Of a stretch of 25,640 nucleotides of DNA, positions 22,688 to 25,640 are shown piece by piece. Source of the stretch: Pseudomonadota bacterium (GTDB lineage Bacteria > Myxococcota > Myxococcia > Myxococcales > Anaeromyxobacteraceae); contig JAEZXM010000220.1 of NCBI GenBank assembly GCA_023419875.1, positions 1 through 25,640 on the forward strand. The letters run 5' to 3'. Within the stretch, counting starts at the first letter, position 1; every line of letters starts with the position of its first letter. The notes under the pieces were generated by a model. The model was given only the letters and a program-made list of their open reading frames with translations. It did no database searches and was not told the origin of the DNA. The translations under genes were made by a program, and so were the position numbers.

Positions 22688-24109
22688 ATGCACGAGGAAC
22701 ACGCCAGGCGGCCGGGGGAGGCCGGCGTCTCACCGCTCCGGACCGCCCGCGACCTCCCCCACAGCCTCGAGGCGGAACAGGCGGTCCTCGGTGCCATCCT
22801 GACCGACGAGCCCGCCTTCGACCAGGTCGCGGCGCTGCTCCGCGCGGGCGACTTCTACCTGCTCGCCCACCAGCACGTGTACGGCGCCTGCGAGGAGCTC
22901 GCCCGGGAGGCGAAGGCGCTCGACCCGATCCTCGTGCAGCAGCGGCTCGACGCGAAGGGGCTCCTCGGCACGGCCGTGCCGCACGAGCTGCCGCTCGCGC
23001 TCGCCCGCGCCATCGGCTCGGCCGCAAACGTCGCGCACTATGCGCGCGTGGTGCAGGAGCAGGCGAGCGCCCGGCGGATGATGCTCACCGCCCAGAAGAT
23101 CGTCGACCAGGGCTACGAGGCGGGGAACGACGTCCAGCGCTTCCTCGACACCGCGCAGCAGCAGGTGCTCGACACCGCCCAGGGCGGGAGCACCGACACC
23201 CTGAAGCGCATCTCCGAGCCGGCGCTCCGTGCGCTCGAGTCGATCGAGGCGGTCCAGAAGCGCGTTCAGGCCGGGCTCTCGCCCATCACCGGCGTCCCCA
23301 CCGGGATCAACAGCCTCGACCGGAACACCCTCGGCCTCCAGCCCGGCACCCTCGTCGTGCTCGCCGCCCGGCCGTCGGTGGGCAAGACCGCGCTCGCGCT
23401 CAACATCGCGGTCCACGCCGCGACCTGCAAGGAGCCGCGCAAGGTCGCCTTCTTCTCCTTGGAGATGCCCTCCGAGCAGCTCGCGCTCCGCATCCTCGCG
23501 TCCGAGGCGAAGCTCGACTGGCGGAAGCTCTCCCAGGGCAGGCTCGGCCGGAACGACTGGGACAAGCTCGCGAACCAGGCGGAGCGGGTCGGCGCCGCCT
23601 CGCTCTGGCTCGACGACAACTTCGTGCTCACGCCCGTCGAGCTCCGCTCGAAGTGCCGGAAGCTCAAGCGCGAGAACGGCGGCCTCGATCTCGTGGTGGT
23701 CGACTACCTCCAGCTCATGCACGCGCCCAGCGAACGGTCGAACCAGTCGCGCGAGCAGGAGATCGCCACCATCAGCCGTTCGCTCAAGTCGCTCGCGAAG
23801 GAGCTGCAGTGCCCCATCGTGGCGCTCTCCCAGCTCAATCGGTCCGTCGAGAAGCGCAAGGGCGACCCGCCCATGCTCTCCGACCTCCGCGAGTCGGGCG
23901 CGATCGAGCAGGACGCCGACATCGTGCTCTTCCTCCACCGCAACGAGGAGGACTCGAAGGACGTGCAGTCGGGCCAGGCGAACGCGGACACGGTCGCCGT
24001 CCAGCTCATCATCGCCAAGCAGCGCCAGGGCCCGACCGGCTCGGTGGACCTCGTCTTCTTCAAGACGACGACGTTCTTCGCGGAGATGGAGCACCGGGCG
24101 GGGAGCTAG
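22688..24109 (+). CDS. dnaB: Replicative DNA helicase DnaB
   Basis: The hexameric 5'-3' helicase that drives the replication fork and binds DnaG primase. The 473-residue product has the N-terminal primase-interacting domain (PHSLEAEQAVLGAIL, about 24-125), a linker, and the RecA-like domain from about 190. The latter shows GVPTGINSLD, Walker A ARPSVGKTAL (Lys233), FFSLEMPSEQLALRIL, Walker B LVVVDYLQLM, the ALSQLNRSVE loop, SDLRESGAIEQDADIV and the arginine-finger-like IIAKQRQGPTG. It is contiguous, with no intein. No Shine-Dalgarno precedes ATG 22688. Unlike the common rpsF-rpsR-rplI-dnaB order, it stands alone here, divergent from the LEA2 gene and 5 bp from the convergent DUF2147 gene. Confidence 0.97.
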   Translation: MHEEHARRPGEAGVSPLRTARDLPHSLEAEQAVLGAILTDEPAFDQVAALLRAGDFYLLAHQHVYGACEELAREAKALDPILVQQRLDAKGLLGTAVPHELPLALARAIGSAANVAHYARVVQEQASARRMMLTAQKIVDQGYEAGNDVQRFLDTAQQQVLDTAQGGSTDTLKRISEPALRALESIEAVQKRVQAGLSPITGVPTGINSLDRNTLGLQPGTLVVLAARPSVGKTALALNIAVHAATCKEPRKVAFFSLEMPSEQLALRILASEAKLDWRKLSQGRLGRNDWDKLANQAERVGAASLWLDDNFVLTPVELRSKCRKLKRENGGLDLVVVDYLQLMHAPSERSNQSREQEIATISRSLKSLAKELQCPIVALSQLNRSVEKRKGDPPMLSDLRESGAIEQDADIVLFLHRNEEDSKDVQSGQANADTVAVQLIIAKQRQGPTGSVDLVFFKTTTFFAEMEHRAGS

Positions 24110-24114
24110 CCCCC

Positions 24115-24573
24115 TCACTCCACCCGGTTCCACTCCTGCGTCCGCCCGATGAGCGCGATGCCCAGGTAGCCGCGCACCATGAGCTTCTTCCCGCCGTCGG
24201 TGGGCGTGAGGTTGACCCGGTAGACCTTGCCGTTGTTCGGGTCGAGGATCCGGCCGCCGCTCCAGGTGTCGCCGCTCTTCTTGACGCCCCAGAGGATCGT
24301 CATCCCGCGGATCGGCTGGTCCTTCTTCTCGCCCTCGCACTTCTTGCAAACGGGGTCGGGCTCCGGGCGGTCCGGGTCGAGGAGCTCCTCGATCCGACCC
24401 TTCAGCTTCCCGTCCTCCTCCCAGATCGCGACGATCGACTTGGGCTTCTTGGTCTTGTCGTCGATGGTCTGCCAGCGGCCGACCGGTGTGGACGACGCGT
24501 CGTCCTGCGCGCGGGCGGGGACGGCGACGAGGAGCGGGAGCGCGGCGATGGAGAGGACGAGGGTCGATCGCAT
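24115..24573 (-). CDS. DUF2147 family exported protein
   Basis: A 152-residue protein with a signal peptide (about 1-22, cleavage ARA|Q). The mature part follows the DUF2147 pattern almost throughout: VGRWQTIDDKTKKPKSIV, GKLKGRIEELL, a cysteine pair CKKC (Cys76, Cys79), PIRGMTILWGVKK, WSGGRILDPNNGKVYRV and a C-terminal VRGYLGIALIGRTQEWNRV. It is a predicted periplasmic small beta-barrel of unknown function, sometimes considered lipocalin-like. AGGAGG stands 5 nt before ATG 24573. It follows the mutarotase gene by 26 bp on the same strand and is probably co-transcribed, although TAGATC formed at the mutarotase stop could serve as its own -10. Confidence 0.88.
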   Translation of the reverse strand: MRSTLVLSIAALPLLVAVPARAQDDASSTPVGRWQTIDDKTKKPKSIVAIWEEDGKLKGRIEELLDPDRPEPDPVCKKCEGEKKDQPIRGMTILWGVKKSGDTWSGGRILDPNNGKVYRVNLTPTDGGKKLMVRGYLGIALIGRTQEWNRVE

Positions 24574-24599
24574 GGATTCCTCCTGCGGGGAGCGGTGAT

Positions 24600-25511
24600 C
24601 TAACCGACCGGACCCACCGTGTACCGGGAGAAGAGGAGGTGCACCGCGTGGGGCATGAGCCGGACCGCGTCCGGTCCGGCGTTCGCGGTCTCGAGGCAGA
24701 GCATCCCGCGCGAGCCGGCCGGGCCGAAGTCGCCCGACGGCGCCGCGCCGTCGTACCCCGGGTTCCACACCACCATCGAGTGGCTGTTCCGGCGGGTGAC
24801 GCGGATCGCCCGACCCAGCCCGGGGTCCTCGAGGACGACGTCGCGCACCGCGCCCAGGTAGATTCGGTCGGTCCGGCCGGCGAGCCGGAGCGGCCGGTCC
24901 TGGACCCCCTCGCGCCCGTCCACCTTGTCGAGGTAGCGGCTGCCCTCCACGCCGAGGACGGTGACGCGCTCGTAGTCGCTCACCTGGAAGTACGTGTGGA
25001 GCGCTTGACTGACCGTGACGGGCTCCGGGCCGGCGTTCCGCGTGACGAGGTCGATCTCCAGCGCGCGGCCCACGGTGATCATGCAGAGGAGCTCGGTCTC
25101 GTGGGGCCAGGCGGCGCTCCGGTCGCCGTCGGGGAGGCGGAAGGTGACCCGGGTGCGGTCGTCGTGGAGCCGGTCGACCGCCACCACCTGCCACGCCGTC
25201 GTCCGCGCGAAGCCGTGCTGCGGCAGGCCGGGGTCGGCCGGGTGCGGCCCGAACCAGGGCCAGCAGATCGGGATCCCGCCGCGGATCGCGACGCCCGGCT
25301 CGAAGCGCGCCGCCGGCGAAAGCCAGATGACCGGCTCCTCGTCCCGCGGTTGCCACGCGAGGAGCTGGGCTCCCTGCAGCGCGACCCGCGCGGTCGCGTG
25401 GCGGTTCTCGATCTCGACGTGGTCGAGACCCCCCGGGCCCTCGCGGAAGCCCACGCCGTGGCCGCCGAACCGGGAGCTCAACGCTCGAAGGTTCCCACCG
25501 CTCATCCGCAT
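24600..25511 (-). CDS. D-hexose-6-phosphate mutarotase (YeaD-like aldose-1-epimerase family)
   Basis: It interconverts the alpha and beta anomers of hexose-6-phosphates such as glucose-6-phosphate. The 303-residue galactose-mutarotase-like beta-sandwich has the family hallmarks: HATARVALQGAQLLAWQP, IRGGIPICWPWFGPH (77-90), QHGFAR with His99, SQALHTYFQVSD with His172, MVVWNP and CLETANAG with the probable catalytic Glu. The two histidines and glutamate fit the mutarotase mechanism. ATG 25511 is preferred (GAGG 7 nt upstream) over ATG 25505. It leads a probable two-gene unit with the DUF2147 gene. A link to glycogen metabolism (glgC at the other end of the window) is only thematic. Confidence 0.9.
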   Translation of the reverse strand: MRMSGGNLRALSSRFGGHGVGFREGPGGLDHVEIENRHATARVALQGAQLLAWQPRDEEPVIWLSPAARFEPGVAIRGGIPICWPWFGPHPADPGLPQHGFARTTAWQVVAVDRLHDDRTRVTFRLPDGDRSAAWPHETELLCMITVGRALEIDLVTRNAGPEPVTVSQALHTYFQVSDYERVTVLGVEGSRYLDKVDGREGVQDRPLRLAGRTDRIYLGAVRDVVLEDPGLGRAIRVTRRNSHSMVVWNPGYDGAAPSGDFGPAGSRGMLCLETANAGPDAVRLMPHAVHLLFSRYTVGPVG

Positions 25512-25640
25512 CCACCCACCTCGACCCGGGCGCAGGTGCGCCAGGTTGCCGCAGGCGTGTGTTCTAACTGGAATGCTGCCGGCGCGTCGATGCTCGGACC
25601 GGGTCGTGGGGGCCCCTACAGGGGCTAAGCCTCGTCGAGA
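25512..25640. other. Right-edge non-coding region with a small hairpin
   Basis: The 129-bp edge stretch holds TAGAAC on the minus strand (25566-25561), a possible -10 about 45 nt before the mutarotase start. It also holds a hairpin GCCCC-TACA-GGGGC (25612-25616/25621-25625). On the minus strand CTC GAC GAG GCT TAG (TAG at 25627-25625) could be the last four codons of a gene entering from the right, with the hairpin right after its stop. This is too short to claim as a gene. Confidence 0.3.

Noticed and set aside
22688..24109. Intein in dnaB
   Set aside because: DnaB is a frequent intein host, but the RecA domain runs continuously from Walker A through Walker B with normal length.
1..25640. 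CRISPR arrays, tRNA/rRNA genes, transposases, prophage or defence genes
   Set aside because: I looked on both strands and saw no repeat-spacer pattern, cloverleaf, IS ends or recognisable mobile or defence protein; the content is housekeeping and envelope genes.

Overview
The window is a strongly GC-rich, densely packed bacterial chromosome segment. Codons end mostly in G or C, so long antisense shadow frames lie opposite almost every gene. The gene content (single-polypeptide cobalamin-dependent MetH, RNase J together with LolA and OM beta-barrel/lipoprotein genes, many DUF lipoproteins) suggests a Gram-negative deltaproteobacterium/Myxococcota, most like Anaeromyxobacter. This assignment is inference from style and content; no rRNA or marker search was possible. 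I find 20 protein-coding genes, no tRNA or rRNA gene, no IS element and no CRISPR array.

Layout: (1) 1-5635, minus strand: a cluster of hairpins, glgC (glycogen precursor synthesis), then the co-directional set pcrA/uvrD-like helicase - adenosine deaminase - O6-alkylguanine-DNA methyltransferase, the last two overlapping by ATGA. (2) 5683-10304: RNase J (+), a CreD-like membrane protein (-), RimO (+). (3) 10294-14897: an orphan membrane histidine kinase (-), an SDR epimerase (+), a DUF1684 protein (-) and a rhomboid-like membrane protein that has lost its catalytic serine (+). (4) 14913-17088: LolA (-), a cysteine-rich small lipoprotein (+) and an AmrS-type radical SAM enzyme (-). (5) 17268-21500, plus strand: metH, then a small outer-membrane beta-barrel protein with a good intrinsic terminator. 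(6) 21566-25511: a LEA2/WHy-domain lipoprotein (-), the replicative helicase dnaB (+), a DUF2147 protein and a hexose-6-phosphate mutarotase (both -).

This is mainly a core/housekeeping region in which genes change strand often, giving many tight convergent pairs (overlap or 1-15 bp). No complete new multi-gene system is evident. The points worth a second look are: a pair of oppositely oriented palindromic (REP-like) repeats lying inside the pcrA coding frame; -10-like hexamers placed exactly 6 nt before several start codons, which suggests leaderless mRNAs; a degenerate rhomboid; a ten-cysteine lipoprotein divergent from lolA across an 11-bp inverted repeat; and a dense hairpin cluster in front of dnaB. 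No gene-free stretch exceeds 300 bases. The longest, 22391-22687 (297 bp), holds the hairpin cluster and an AT-richer tract.
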